From Clostridium aestuarii (GTDB taxonomy: Bacteria > Bacillota > Clostridia > Clostridiales > Clostridiaceae), in contig NZ_JAPQER010000001.1 in NCBI RefSeq assembly GCF_026735135.1, positions 565,500 through 629,499 on the forward strand: DNA of 64,000 nt, in the 5' to 3' direction. The notes beneath the pieces were generated by a model. That model ran no database searches. It saw only the letters and a program-made list of their open reading frames with translations, and was not told where the DNA came from. This document shows positions 1 to 8,911 of this stretch, in pieces (the first letter of the stretch is position 1; each line of letters opens with the position of its first letter). The position numbers and the translations under genes were made by a program.

Positions 1-180
1 AGCTATATCATCTCTTTCCCTTATAACGTAGGGATACCCGTAACAACCTACTAGTATAACTAACTTTCAGTATAAAATTCAGAAATGTATTTCACTATGT
101 TCCACCAATCAGTTTTCACCAGCCACTGACTCTCTTATGGTTCACACAATTACTTTTTTCCATCATTATCTTTAACACTA
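1..180 (-). promoter_or_regulatory. T-box leader, 5' part only (apparent Tyr specifier)
   Basis: Read on the minus strand, this segment has the distal Stem I landmarks of a T-box leader: an AGAGAG element followed by GGCTGGTGAAAACTG, then a returning strand holding a specifier-loop-like stretch GAAATACATTTCTGAA. Aligned to the two tryptophan T-boxes in this window (GAATGGGTC), the specifier triplet falls on UAC at 89-87, a tyrosine codon followed by the usual purine. UUC (Phe) two codons on is a less likely reading. The antiterminator with the UGGNACCGCG motif and the regulated gene lie left of position 1. The regulated gene is probably a tyrosine-related gene such as a tRNA synthetase or aromatic biosynthesis gene, but this is inference. 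Confidence 0.7.
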
Positions 181-261
181 TACAGTTTATCTAATATTAT
201 ATAAATAAAATTAGATAAATGCAATAAGTTTTAAAATAATAATGTTTTTTATTATTTATAC

Positions 262-1044
262 TTACATACTAACACTAAACTCTGAGTAGATGAATTTTTC
301 AACTTCTTCTATATCTCCTTTAGTTTCATGAATCTTTTTAACAATTGCTGAACCAACTATAACACCATCTACATAAGGTGTAAATCTTTCTACATCTTCT
401 CTGGATGAAATACCAAATCCTATAGCTATTGGTAAATCTGTATGCTTTTTAACAGTTTTTAAAAATTCATCTACTTCTTCATAAAATCCATCTTTCATAC
501 CTGTAACTCCTAATGAAGAAATACAGTATACAAACCCCTTTTTACCTTCGACTACATCTTTTATTCTTTCTTTAGATGTAGGTGCTACTAATGGAATAAG
601 TGCCACATTATTTTTTTTGATATATGGTATTATTTCATCCTGTTCTTCTAAAGGTAAATCAGGAATAACAAAACCATCTATACCTATTTCTTCACATTTA
701 TCCACAAATTCTTTTATTCCATAAGCTAATATTGTATTGTAATATACCAAAAACACCATAGAAATTTCTGTATTTTTACGCACTCGCTCTATGCAGTTAA
801 ATATATCCTTTAACTTGATTCCATTATTCAAAGCATTTTGTGCTGCTTTCTGTATTATAGGTCCATCTGCAAGAGGATCAGAAAAAGGAATTCCTACTTC
901 AATAATACTTGCTCCAGCTCTTTCCTTTGCATAAATAAGTTGTTCAGTTTTTTCAATAGATGGATCTCCTGCTGTTATATATGTTATTAATGCTTTCTTA
1001 TTATTTTCTTTTAACTCATTAAACTTTTTCTCTATTCTATTCAT
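262..1044 (-). CDS. trpA: Tryptophan synthase alpha subunit
   Basis: Cleaves indole-3-glycerol phosphate to indole and glyceraldehyde-3-phosphate, passing indole to TrpB; cytosolic. The protein has 260 residues, the usual length, and a TIM-barrel sequence. The catalytic pair is visible as Glu49 in IIEVGIPFSDP and Asp60 in LADGP, at the same numbers as in E. coli TrpA. The phosphate-binding GFGIS segment is near residue 212. The ATG has a GGGGGT ribosome binding site about ten bases upstream, and the gene begins 18 bases after trpB. It is the last gene of the trp operon and therefore depends on the trpE T-box leader. No strong terminator with a U-tract was seen directly downstream. Confidence 0.97.
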   Translation of the reverse strand: MNRIEKKFNELKENNKKALITYITAGDPSIEKTEQLIYAKERAGASIIEVGIPFSDPLADGPIIQKAAQNALNNGIKLKDIFNCIERVRKNTEISMVFLVYYNTILAYGIKEFVDKCEEIGIDGFVIPDLPLEEQDEIIPYIKKNNVALIPLVAPTSKERIKDVVEGKKGFVYCISSLGVTGMKDGFYEEVDEFLKTVKKHTDLPIAIGFGISSREDVERFTPYVDGVIVGSAIVKKIHETKGDIEEVEKFIYSEFSVSM

Positions 1045-1062
1045 AACTACTATACCCCCAAA

Positions 1063-2241
1063 TCATTTTTTTCCAATATATTCTGCTATTGTATAAACAT
1101 CTTTATCGCCTCTCCCTGACAAGTTAATAACTATAATTTTATCCTTACTCATTTTAGGAGCAATCTTTACAACATGAGCTACAGCATGTGAACTTTCTAA
1201 TGCAGGAATAATCCCTTCCACTTTAGATAAATATTGAAATCCTTCTACAGCTTCTTTATCTGTTATAGAAACATAGTTAGCTCTTTTTATTTCATCTAAA
1301 AACGCATGTTCTGGACCAATACCTGGGTAATCAAGTCCTGCTGAAATAGAGTGAGCTGGTTTAATTTGCCCTTCTTCATCCTGTATAAGAAGAGTTTTCA
1401 TACCATGAAGAACTCCTACTTTGCCTTCTGCAATTGATGCTCCATGCTCACCTGTTTCTATACCTTTCCCAGCTGCTTCTACACCAATTAATTCTACTTC
1501 TTTATCTTCAACAAATGGATAAAAGATTCCCATAGCATTACTTCCGCCCCCTATACATGCAATAACCTTATCTGGAAGTCTACCTTCTACTTCTAATATT
1601 TGTTTTTTAGTTTCTTGTCCTATAATCTTTTGAAAATCTCTAACCATAGTTGGGTATGGATGAGGACCTACTACAGAACCTATAACATAAAATGTGTCTT
1701 CAACTCTTCTTACCCATTCTCTTATAGCTTCATTTGTAGCATCCTTTAAGGTTCCTGTTCCTGACTTAACAGATTCAACCTTTGCTCCTAAAAGTTCCAT
1801 TCTAAATACATTAAGTTTCTGTCTTTCTATATCTTCTTCTCCCATAAAAACTGTACATTCCATATCAAATAATGCTGCTCCCGTAGCAGTAGCTACTCCA
1901 TGCTGTCCTGCACCGGTTTCTGCTATTACTCTTTTCTTACCCATTCTTTTTGCTAAAAGCAATTGAGCAATAACATTGTTAATCTTATGAGCACCAGTAT
2001 GATTTAAATCTTCTCTTTTAAGATATATTTTTGCACCACCTAATTCTTCTGTCATTCTTTCTGCATAGTACAGTGGAGATGGTCTTCCCACATATTGTTT
2101 TAAATAATACATATATTCTTTTTTAAACTTTTCATCATTACTATATTTAATAAAAGCCTCTTCTAGTTCTTTTAATGCATTCATAATTGTTTCTGGTACA
2201 TATTGTCCTCCAAATTGTCCAAATTTACTTTTTAAATTCAT
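1063..2241 (-). CDS. trpB: Tryptophan synthase beta subunit
   Basis: PLP enzyme that condenses indole with serine to give tryptophan, working in an alpha2beta2 complex with TrpA. It has 392 residues. The PLP lysine is Lys86 in HTGAHKINN, and the phosphate-binding loop GGGSNAMG lies near residue 230. This is the TrpB1 type expected in a trp operon. The ATG at 2241 has AGGAAGGTGA upstream. The start lies inside the 3' end of trpF (17-base overlap), which suggests translational coupling. Confidence 0.97.
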   Translation of the reverse strand: MNLKSKFGQFGGQYVPETIMNALKELEEAFIKYSNDEKFKKEYMYYLKQYVGRPSPLYYAERMTEELGGAKIYLKREDLNHTGAHKINNVIAQLLLAKRMGKKRVIAETGAGQHGVATATGAALFDMECTVFMGEEDIERQKLNVFRMELLGAKVESVKSGTGTLKDATNEAIREWVRRVEDTFYVIGSVVGPHPYPTMVRDFQKIIGQETKKQILEVEGRLPDKVIACIGGGSNAMGIFYPFVEDKEVELIGVEAAGKGIETGEHGASIAEGKVGVLHGMKTLLIQDEEGQIKPAHSISAGLDYPGIGPEHAFLDEIKRANYVSITDKEAVEGFQYLSKVEGIIPALESSHAVAHVVKIAPKMSKDKIIVINLSGRGDKDVYTIAEYIGKK

Positions 2242-2842
2242 ATTTCTTCACCTTCCTAATAAATTTTTTTATTTTTTCTTCATTTTTTTGCCCATCTTTT
2301 TCAACTCCTGAACTTACATCAACCATATGTGGATTAACTATCTCAATACACTGTTGAACATTTTCTGAATTAAGTCCTCCAGCTAAAATAGTAAAATAAT
2401 TTTTTGAAAACTCTTTTACTAAACTCCACTCAAAACTTATTCCTGACCCTGCTTTTACTCCATCCAATAAAAATCCTTTTACATTTTTATATCTCTGAGC
2501 TTTAATTAAATCTTTCTTATTTTGTACTGATATTGCCTTCCAAACTGGAACAATAATTTTTTCACATTCCTCTGAACTTTCTTCCCCATGCATTTGTACA
2601 ATATCAATTCCACAATAATTAACAATGTCATTTATTTCATCATAAGGAGTATTAACAAATACCCCTACCGCCTTGATTTTAGTGCTTAATATTTTTTTCA
2701 TATCTCTTACTTGTTCTTTAGAAACCTTACGTTTACTTTCTACAAAAACAAATCCTACATAATCTATAGGATATTTATTTATCATTCTTATATCTTCTAA
2801 TGTTTTTAATCCACAAATTTTAATTTTAGTCTTCATAAGCAT
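2225..2842 (-). CDS. trpF: Phosphoribosylanthranilate isomerase
   Basis: Amadori isomerisation of N-(5'-phosphoribosyl)-anthranilate, the third step after TrpE/G. The barrel strand KIKICGLKT near the N-terminus carries the catalytic cysteine, and GVFVN and LAGGLN loops follow; these are standard TrpF signatures. A longer open frame reaches 2875. I chose ATG 2842, which has AAGGAG seven bases upstream; ATG 2836 (MKTKIKICG) is an equally reasonable start. The gene overlaps the 3' end of trpC by 17 bases and the start of trpB by 17 bases, so the operon is tightly packed here. Confidence 0.93.
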   Translation of the reverse strand: MLMKTKIKICGLKTLEDIRMINKYPIDYVGFVFVESKRKVSKEQVRDMKKILSTKIKAVGVFVNTPYDEINDIVNYCGIDIVQMHGEESSEECEKIIVPVWKAISVQNKKDLIKAQRYKNVKGFLLDGVKAGSGISFEWSLVKEFSKNYFTILAGGLNSENVQQCIEIVNPHMVDVSSGVEKDGQKNEEKIKKFIRKVKKYEFKK

Positions 2843-3602
2843 CCTTAAACTCCTTAGCTTTTTGCATAATATCATCGCATTTCATAAAGCTTTCACCTAC
2901 CAAAACTCCATTTATATTTGCTTCTTTTAAAACTTGTATATCTTCTTTATTGTGAATTCCACTTTCACCTATAACTAATATTTCATCTGAAATAAGCTTT
3001 TTTAATTTTAATGTATTATTTAAATCTACAGAAAAATCTTTTAAATTTCTATTATTAATTCCAATAATCTTAGCACCTGCACCTAATGCAGTATATACTT
3101 CTTCTTCTGTATGAACTTCTACTAACGCATCCATATCAATAGAATATGCTATATCAATAAACCTTTTTAAAGTTTTTTTATCAAGTATTGCTGTTATAAG
3201 CAAAACACAACTTGCCCCTAATATTCTTGCTTCATAAATCTGTTTTTCATCTATAATAAAATCTTTTCTTAAAATCGGAAGAGAAGTTACACTTTTTATT
3301 TGTTTCAAATACTGTGGACTTCCCATAAAAAAATGTTCTTCTGTTAATACTGAAATTGCATCCACAGCTTTTTCATATTCTCTTGCAATATCTTGTGGTC
3401 TAAAATCTTCTTTTATTAATCCCTTAGACGGAGAAGCTTTTTTTACTTCACCTATAATAGATAAACCTGATTTTTTTATAGCATTATGAAAACTTTTAGG
3501 TTTTTCGCTATTTTTTATTTGATCTATTAATTGTTCTTTATCAAGAAATTTTTTTTCCTTTAAAGTCTGTTTTTTTCTTTCTACAATTTTGTCTAATATC
3601 AT
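2826..3602 (-). CDS. trpC: Indole-3-glycerol phosphate synthase
   Basis: Ring closure of CdRP to indole-3-glycerol phosphate; monofunctional TIM-barrel enzyme of 258 residues. Signature segments are GEVKKASPSKG (catalytic Lys and phosphate contact) near residue 52, LRKDFIID near 110, and GINNRNL and VGESGI toward the C-terminus. The ATG overlaps the last codons of trpD by four bases (ATGA type). Part of the trp operon; product passes to TrpA. Confidence 0.96.
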   Translation of the reverse strand: MILDKIVERKKQTLKEKKFLDKEQLIDQIKNSEKPKSFHNAIKKSGLSIIGEVKKASPSKGLIKEDFRPQDIAREYEKAVDAISVLTEEHFFMGSPQYLKQIKSVTSLPILRKDFIIDEKQIYEARILGASCVLLITAILDKKTLKRFIDIAYSIDMDALVEVHTEEEVYTALGAGAKIIGINNRNLKDFSVDLNNTLKLKKLISDEILVIGESGIHNKEDIQVLKEANINGVLVGESFMKCDDIMQKAKEFKDAYED

Positions 3603-4615
3603 ATTAGCCTCCTTGTATACTCAATATATTGATTCATTTTTTCATAAACCTTACCACTATCAATAAGTTCAGCAGCCCTGCTAATACCTTCTTTAATTGA
3701 GTCAGCTTTTTTACCTACATACAAAGCAGCACCAGCATTTAAAAGTAAAATATCTCTCTTAGCACCTTTTTCTCCTATAAATAAATTTTTAATAATTTGT
3801 GCATTTTCTTCTGCATTCCCACCTAAAATTTCCTCTTTTTTACTTCTTTTAATGCCTAGCTCCTCTGGTGATATATAATAAGTCTTTATTTCTTTATTCT
3901 TTAATTCAGTAACCTTAGTTTCTTTAACAGAAGATATTTCATCTAAACCCTCCATTCCATGAACTACCAAAGCATGTTCTACTTCTAAATTTTTCAGTAC
4001 CTGTGCCATAGTTTCAGTTAATTTTTCATCAAATACTCCTAATACTTGTGATTTAGCCTGTGCTGGATTAGTTAATGGCCCTAAAATATTAAAAATAGTT
4101 CTAAATCCAAGTTCTTTCCTAGGAGCTACTACATTTTTCATAGCTTTATGAAATATAGGAGCAAACAAAAATCCAATATTTTGTTCTCTAACACATTTTT
4201 CTACTTGATTAGGAGTAATATTAATATTTACTCCTAGTGCTTCCAGTACATCTGCACTTCCACTTTTGCTAGAAACAGACCTATTACCATGTTTAACAAC
4301 AAAGCAACCTGCTGCTGCACTTACCAAAGCTACTGCTGTAGAAATATTGAAAGTACCTGATTTATCCCCACCAGTTCCACAAGTATCTAAAGTATATAGG
4401 TCCTCTAAATTTACTTTTTGGCTTTTTTCTCTCATTAACTTGGATCCGCCTGTAATTTCTTCAATAGTTTCTCCTTTTAATTTAAGAGCTGTAAGAAAAC
4501 TTCCAATTAACGTAGGTAAGGCTTTGCCTTCCATTATTTCTTTTAAAGCTGCCATCATTTCTTCTTCCGTTAAATGTTTATTTTCAACTAGTTTATTTAC
4601 TACTTCTTTAATCAT
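3599..4615 (-). CDS. trpD: Anthranilate phosphoribosyltransferase
   Basis: Transfers phosphoribose from PRPP to anthranilate. The glycine-rich PRPP loop GTGGDKSGTFNIST is near residue 80, and KHGNRS near 110 binds substrate; both are diagnostic. A GTG three codons upstream (4624) lies inside the ribosome binding site AAGGAGGTGATAAAG, so ATG 4615 (eight-base spacing) is the better start. The start overlaps the end of trpG by eight bases, out of frame. About 338 residues, normal for the family. TrpG is a separate protein here, not fused to TrpD. Confidence 0.96.
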   Translation of the reverse strand: MIKEVVNKLVENKHLTEEEMMAALKEIMEGKALPTLIGSFLTALKLKGETIEEITGGSKLMREKSQKVNLEDLYTLDTCGTGGDKSGTFNISTAVALVSAAAGCFVVKHGNRSVSSKSGSADVLEALGVNINITPNQVEKCVREQNIGFLFAPIFHKAMKNVVAPRKELGFRTIFNILGPLTNPAQAKSQVLGVFDEKLTETMAQVLKNLEVEHALVVHGMEGLDEISSVKETKVTELKNKEIKTYYISPEELGIKRSKKEEILGGNAEENAQIIKNLFIGEKGAKRDILLLNAGAALYVGKKADSIKEGISRAAELIDSGKVYEKMNQYIEYTRRLI

Positions 4616-5183
4616 CTTTATCACCTCCTTCTATAAAATTTTTTATCATTTCCATTCCCTCTGGTGTATAAACAGATTCAGGATGAAACTGTAATCCATA
4701 TAAAGGATATTCTTTATGTGAAATTGCCATAATCTCACCATCATCTGTTGCCGCATTAATTTCAAATTCTTTACATAGTGTATCTTTATTTATAGCTAAT
4801 GAATGGTATCTGGCCACTTGAATTGGATTTTGTAGTCCTTTAAAAATTCCTTTTTGATTATGTTTAATCATAGAAGTTTTACCATGATAAAGTTTTTTAG
4901 CATAGGTGATTTCACCGCCAAAGGCTCTTCCAATACATTGATGCCCTAAACATATTCCAAGTATAGGTATCTTTTTATAAAATGTTTTTATAAACTCAAT
5001 ACAATTACCTGCTTCATCAGGAGTTTTAGGTCCTGGTGATATAACAATTTTGTCTGGATCTATTTTTAAAATTTCACTAGCCGTTATTTCATCATTTCGA
5101 AAAACTTTAACTTCATCAAACTCTCCTAAGTATTGATATAAGTTATATGTGAATGAGTCATAATTATCAATTAATAGAATCAT
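4608..5183 (-). CDS. trpG: Anthranilate synthase component II (glutamine amidotransferase)
   Basis: Class I glutamine amidotransferase that feeds ammonia to TrpE. The nucleophile is Cys78 in GICLGHQ, and the His-Glu pair is in LQFHPESV near residue 170. 191 residues. The start overlaps the trpE stop by four bases. In some Firmicutes the trpG gene is shared with folate synthesis (pabA); its place inside the trp operon makes tryptophan its main job, though a dual role cannot be excluded. Confidence 0.95.
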   Translation of the reverse strand: MILLIDNYDSFTYNLYQYLGEFDEVKVFRNDEITASEILKIDPDKIVISPGPKTPDEAGNCIEFIKTFYKKIPILGICLGHQCIGRAFGGEITYAKKLYHGKTSMIKHNQKGIFKGLQNPIQVARYHSLAINKDTLCKEFEINAATDDGEIMAISHKEYPLYGLQFHPESVYTPEGMEMIKNFIEGGDKDD

Positions 5184-6598
5184 TCTTCTAACCTCCCAAC
5201 TACTTTGACTAATGCTTTAACCTTATTCTTAGTTTCTTCATATTCACTTTCTGGAATAGAATCTGCTACAATTCCTGCACCAGCCTGCATATATGCCATT
5301 TTGTCCTTTATTATCATGGTACGTATAGCAATACACATATCCATGTTTCCATCAAACCCAAAGTATCCAACAGCACCTCCATATATACTTCTTTTTTCTT
5401 TCTCTAACTCTTCAATAATCTCCATTGCTCTAATTTTAGGTGCTCCTGAAAGCGTACCTGCTGGTAAAAAAGAAGCTAGTACATCAAATGGATCTTTATC
5501 TTCTCTTGTCTTACCTTCTACCAACGAAACTAAATGCATTACATGAGAATAATTCTTTACTTTCATAAAATTACTTACATTAACTGATCCTATTTTTGAT
5601 ACTCTTCCCATATCATTTCTTGCAAGGTCTACGAGCATTACATGTTCCGCTCTTTCTTTTTCATCATTAAGTAAATCATTTGCTAGCATCTCATCTTCTT
5701 TTTCATTTTGACCTCTTTTTCTAGTTCCAGCTATTGGACATGTATAAACCTTATCCACTTTCATTTCAACCAACATTTCAGGAGAACTTCCAACCACCTG
5801 ATAATCTCCAAAGTTTAAATAAAAAAGATATGGTGATGGATTTATACTTCTAAGTTTTCTATATATTGTAAAAGGATCTTCTTTTATTCCTATTTCCCAT
5901 CTTTGAGATAATACTACTTGAAAAATGTCACCTTCATAAATATATTTTTGAGCTTTTTCAACCATCTGCATAAATTGTTCTTTTGTAGTATTACTTATTG
6001 CTATATTATTTAAATTACAATTATCTAATTTAATATTTTCAAGCTCAGCATTACCTTCTTCCAGAATTTTCTGTATATTCTTTATTTTGTTTTCCGCTTT
6101 TTTTATACCTTCATTTGTATCCTCTTCTAAAACACACAATATAATTTGATTATGCAAATGGTCATATGCAATAAATTCAGTAATAATCATTAATTCTACA
6201 TCTGGCAAATACATAGTATCTTCAGTTTCATTTGGTATATTTTCATATTGACGAATAATATCATATGCAATAGTTCCTATTGCTCCTCCTATAAAAGGTA
6301 AACTCGTATTATTACAGACTTCAAATTGCTTCATATATTCTCTTACAACATCTAATATTTTTCCTTTTTTTATTTCCTGTTTATAATTATTATCTATAAT
6401 AACTTCATTATTATTTGCCTTTAAAATGGCATAAGGATTTTTACCTATAAAAGAATATCTTCCATTTTCTAAATCTGTAGTCTCAAGTAAAATTCCTTTT
6501 TGATCTCCAACATATTTCTTATATAATGTTATAGGTGTTTCTGTATCTCCTGAAAGCTTTTTTATATATGGAACTAAAATCTTTTTCCCCAATTTCAT
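5180..6598 (-). CDS. trpE: Anthranilate synthase component I
   Basis: Converts chorismate to anthranilate with ammonia from TrpG; first committed and feedback-inhibited step. The N-terminal ILLETTDLENGRYSF block is where the tryptophan-binding LLES-type motif of TrpE lies. The C-terminal chorismate-binding domain has GDIFQVVLSQRW, PSPYLFYL, CPIAGTRKRG and GAGIVADS. The open frame extends upstream to 6679, but those codons run through the T-box terminator. The real start is ATG 6598 with GGGGGG five bases upstream, giving about 472 residues. First gene of the trp operon, under T-box control. Confidence 0.96.
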   Translation of the reverse strand: MKLGKKILVPYIKKLSGDTETPITLYKKYVGDQKGILLETTDLENGRYSFIGKNPYAILKANNNEVIIDNNYKQEIKKGKILDVVREYMKQFEVCNNTSLPFIGGAIGTIAYDIIRQYENIPNETEDTMYLPDVELMIITEFIAYDHLHNQIILCVLEEDTNEGIKKAENKIKNIQKILEEGNAELENIKLDNCNLNNIAISNTTKEQFMQMVEKAQKYIYEGDIFQVVLSQRWEIGIKEDPFTIYRKLRSINPSPYLFYLNFGDYQVVGSSPEMLVEMKVDKVYTCPIAGTRKRGQNEKEDEMLANDLLNDEKERAEHVMLVDLARNDMGRVSKIGSVNVSNFMKVKNYSHVMHLVSLVEGKTREDKDPFDVLASFLPAGTLSGAPKIRAMEIIEELEKEKRSIYGGAVGYFGFDGNMDMCIAIRTMIIKDKMAYMQAGAGIVADSIPESEYEETKNKVKALVKVVGRLEE

Positions 6599-6623
6599 AT
6601 ACCCCCCTTTAGAATTTATATAA

Positions 6624-6978
6624 CAAAAAAAGACCATTTCATCCACTAAACTGGGACGAAATGGTCTCCGCGGTACCACCCAAATTAAAATATATTATAT
6701 AACAGCATTTTCAAAAAATAAAAGGTACTTCATCCACTACAGGACGAAACACCTAGATTTCGCTATGCCACCTATAAAACATATCTTCTCTCAATCAGAT
6801 ACAGAGCAATCTTTCATTTTCACTCGATATCTTACCTCTGTAACGTGAGGACACGGTATTAGCTACTAAAACTTCACCTAACATCTCATGGACCCATTCC
6901 TTAAAGTTTCTTGTTATCGGACCTTACACCACCCACCGACTCGCTTAAACAAAAATACTAAAAGTACTCCTTCCAATC
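6624..6978 (-). promoter_or_regulatory. Tryptophan T-box leader with two antiterminator/terminator modules
   Basis: Minus-strand leader of trpE. Stem I contains GCGAGTCGGTGGGTGGTG and a specifier loop GAATGGGTCC with UGG (Trp) at 6896-6894. Two complete decision modules follow. Module 1 (about 6775-6715) has the variant motif GGTGGCATAGCG and hairpin AGGTGTTTCGTCC/GGATGAAGTACCT, then U-rich sequence. Module 2 (about 6681-6624) has the canonical GGTGGTACCGCG and hairpin AGACCATTTCGTCC/GGATGAAATGGTCT, then seven U. Only one Stem I and one specifier are visible. Uncharged tRNA-Trp should stabilise antitermination; the second module would be a second checkpoint. Confidence 0.92.
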
Positions 6979-7093
6979 ATTGAATTTAAAAATTAAATTT
7001 AATCTGTTTTTTATATTTTATATATTTTATTATACTTTGTCAACATGCAAAATTTTGTAATTATACGGATTTCATAAAACACTAATAATAGCA

Positions 7094-7143
7094 TAAAAAT
7101 AACTAAGACCTTCTTATAACTTTTAAGAAGACCTTAGTTATAC
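7094..7143 (-). terminator. Intrinsic terminator after the 7168-7578 gene
   Basis: Minus-strand hairpin with arms ATAACTAAGGTCTTCTTA and TAAGAAGGTCTTAGTTAT (two G-U pairs in the middle), followed by TTTTTATG. Confidence 0.75.
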
Positions 7144-7167
7144 CCTAGAAATTTATTTTACAGTTAA

Positions 7168-7578
7168 CTATGCAACATATTTTTTCACAAAATCAGGTAC
7201 AGCTTCTTTTCCTTCACTAATACCGAGGTAAATATCAATGCCACGATTTTTTATTAATTTTTCTATATCAAAAAATAAATATGCAGCATCTCGAAGATCT
7301 CCGTCTATAATATTAAACAAGCCATCAATATACATTGTTGTAATATCATAGTCTTCTGACAGGATACCGCATAAAAATCCATAAAAACTACTATAGTTTT
7401 TTAAATTAAATTCCTCTGTTGAAATAAACCTTATCTTTCTATCTAATTCAAACATAGGTCTACTATCATCATCAATATAAACTATATTTCCTTTAGATAT
7501 TTTCGCCTTCTCATTTGCAGATTTAATTAGAAATTTAGTTTTTCCAGCCCCTTTCTTGTCACAAAAAACATGTAGCAT
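7168..7578 (-). CDS. Small P-loop protein of unknown function
   Basis: About 136 residues starting MLHVFCDKKGAGKTK, in which GAGKTK looks like a compact Walker A loop. A possible Walker B strand follows (TTMYIDGLF near residue 90). No C-terminal domain follows, so this is a minimal P-loop fold of unknown substrate. Similar short clostridial proteins are sometimes labelled PilT-like, which I do not endorse. The frame opens at GTG 7587, but that codon is part of the AAGGAG ribosome binding site; ATG 7578 sits eight bases after it. It is monocistronic, with a terminator directly downstream. Confidence 0.75.
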   Translation of the reverse strand: MLHVFCDKKGAGKTKFLIKSANEKAKISKGNIVYIDDDSRPMFELDRKIRFISTEEFNLKNYSSFYGFLCGILSEDYDITTMYIDGLFNIIDGDLRDAAYLFFDIEKLIKNRGIDIYLGISEGKEAVPDFVKKYVA

Positions 7579-7668
7579 GTTAACCACTCCTTTTTTATTA
7601 TTAATAAATACCCTTTATTTAATTATATAATATTCCGAATTTTCTTTCAATACTAACTTGAAATATTT

Positions 7669-8823
7669 TCAATTAAATGTATTTATTCCCGGATAAACCA
7701 CTTTAAAATTGTTATATCTCAATGAATTTATAAAAAATACTTTACCATGTTTTTTAAATGCTTTTTTCATTTTTGTAAATCCTCTGCCTGATTTAATAAA
7801 TCTCTTATTATTGTCCATCGTTATTATTTTTTCGTAAATCCACATATTTCTCTTTATATAGTTATGAGGAAATACATTAGTGTCATTATTATCTTTTAAA
7901 AGTATTCCTGGACTAATTACACTTATATTATTATAATCTATGATAATTTCAATTTCTTTATTCACTATAGTATAGTCTCTATATAAAACTGCGTTCTTAA
8001 TTCCTTCATATACCGCATAGCAAGGATAATTATTCGGTAATATTTTTAAAAGCCATTCCTCACTTTTATCTAAAATACTTAATAAGTCACCTTGTATTAT
8101 TATTATTTCATCAAAATCTCTATTTACCGTATTTACTATTCTAATCATATTATTCGAAACAAGCAGATAATTAATTTTAGAGAAAACCACTAATCCACCT
8201 AAAGTTCCGTAATACTTTTTTGCTTCTTCATCTAAATATATCATTCTTGTATTTTCCATAAGTATTATTCTATTTTCATCATTGCTTTTAATTCCATGAA
8301 TACTAAAATATTTGTCTACTAATTTAAAATCAAAGTTATCTATACTACTATTAACAATAGGTGTAAGCTCAATATTTAAATTCATATTCTCTTGAAAACT
8401 TGAAACTAATTCTTGCTTTCTCATTGTATCTGTTGTTGAACCACGTCGTATATAGAAAGCTCCATTTTCTCTAAATTGATATGGTTTTTGATTGCTTTGA
8501 AATATAGTTATAACAGCAACATTTTTATTTTTATATTCTATAAATTCTAAAGTAATAGGTATAGGTGGTTCACATCTTGAACTTATTATCTGTTGAATTT
8601 GTTCTTCGGTAAAAACATCCTTTTCAACTCCAACTACTCTCTTTGTCTTATCTTCAATTCCTATAATAAGATATCCTCTTCCCCCTCTTGAATTAGCTAT
8701 TGCACATATATCCTTTGCAAATTCTTTTTTTCCACTTTCTATACTTAAATCTATTTGTTTCTTAAAATCTAATTTAACACCTTCTTGCCTTTTAAGTAAA
8801 CTTGCTAACTTCTTTTTATTCAT
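7669..8823 (-). CDS. AlbA_2 (Schlafen-like) domain protein, possible transcriptional regulator
   Basis: 384 residues. The first 130 residues form an AlbA_2 / divergent AAA-4 domain: EGVKLDFKKQ at the N-terminus, then FAKDICAIANSRGGRGYLIIGI, and FYIRRGSTT near residue 125. In characterised relatives this domain binds nucleic acid or cleaves RNA. The C-terminal half resembles the ATP-binding/HTH regulator part of RecG-like proteins only loosely, and I see no classical HTH. A single gene with its own spacing on both sides. The substrate is unknown. Alternative reading: a defence-associated Schlafen-type nuclease; context gives no support for that. Confidence 0.7.
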   Translation of the reverse strand: MNKKKLASLLKRQEGVKLDFKKQIDLSIESGKKEFAKDICAIANSRGGRGYLIIGIEDKTKRVVGVEKDVFTEEQIQQIISSRCEPPIPITLEFIEYKNKNVAVITIFQSNQKPYQFRENGAFYIRRGSTTDTMRKQELVSSFQENMNLNIELTPIVNSSIDNFDFKLVDKYFSIHGIKSNDENRIILMENTRMIYLDEEAKKYYGTLGGLVVFSKINYLLVSNNMIRIVNTVNRDFDEIIIIQGDLLSILDKSEEWLLKILPNNYPCYAVYEGIKNAVLYRDYTIVNKEIEIIIDYNNISVISPGILLKDNNDTNVFPHNYIKRNMWIYEKIITMDNNKRFIKSGRGFTKMKKAFKKHGKVFFINSLRYNNFKVVYPGINTFN

Positions 8824-8863
8824 AAATATCCTTACCTCAATTTCATACTTACTATATCTTATT

Positions 8864-8893
8864 CAAAAAAAAGGCAATGAATTACTCATTGTC
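8864..8893 (-). terminator. Intrinsic terminator after the diguanylate cyclase gene
   Basis: Minus-strand hairpin CAATGA-GTAAT-TCATTG followed by CC and eight T. Confidence 0.75.
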
Positions 8894-8911
8894 TCTTACT
8901 AATAGTGTTTT

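Noticed and set aside
1694..1966. Open frame on the plus strand opposite trpB
   Set aside because: It is an antisense shadow of a conserved gene with no ribosome binding site. The same holds for plus-strand frames opposite trpD, trpE, the glucan synthase gene, lysA, lysC, iolD and iolC.
6599..6679. N-terminal extension of trpE
   Set aside because: The codons lie in the T-box terminator and antiterminator; ATG 6598 has the ribosome binding site.
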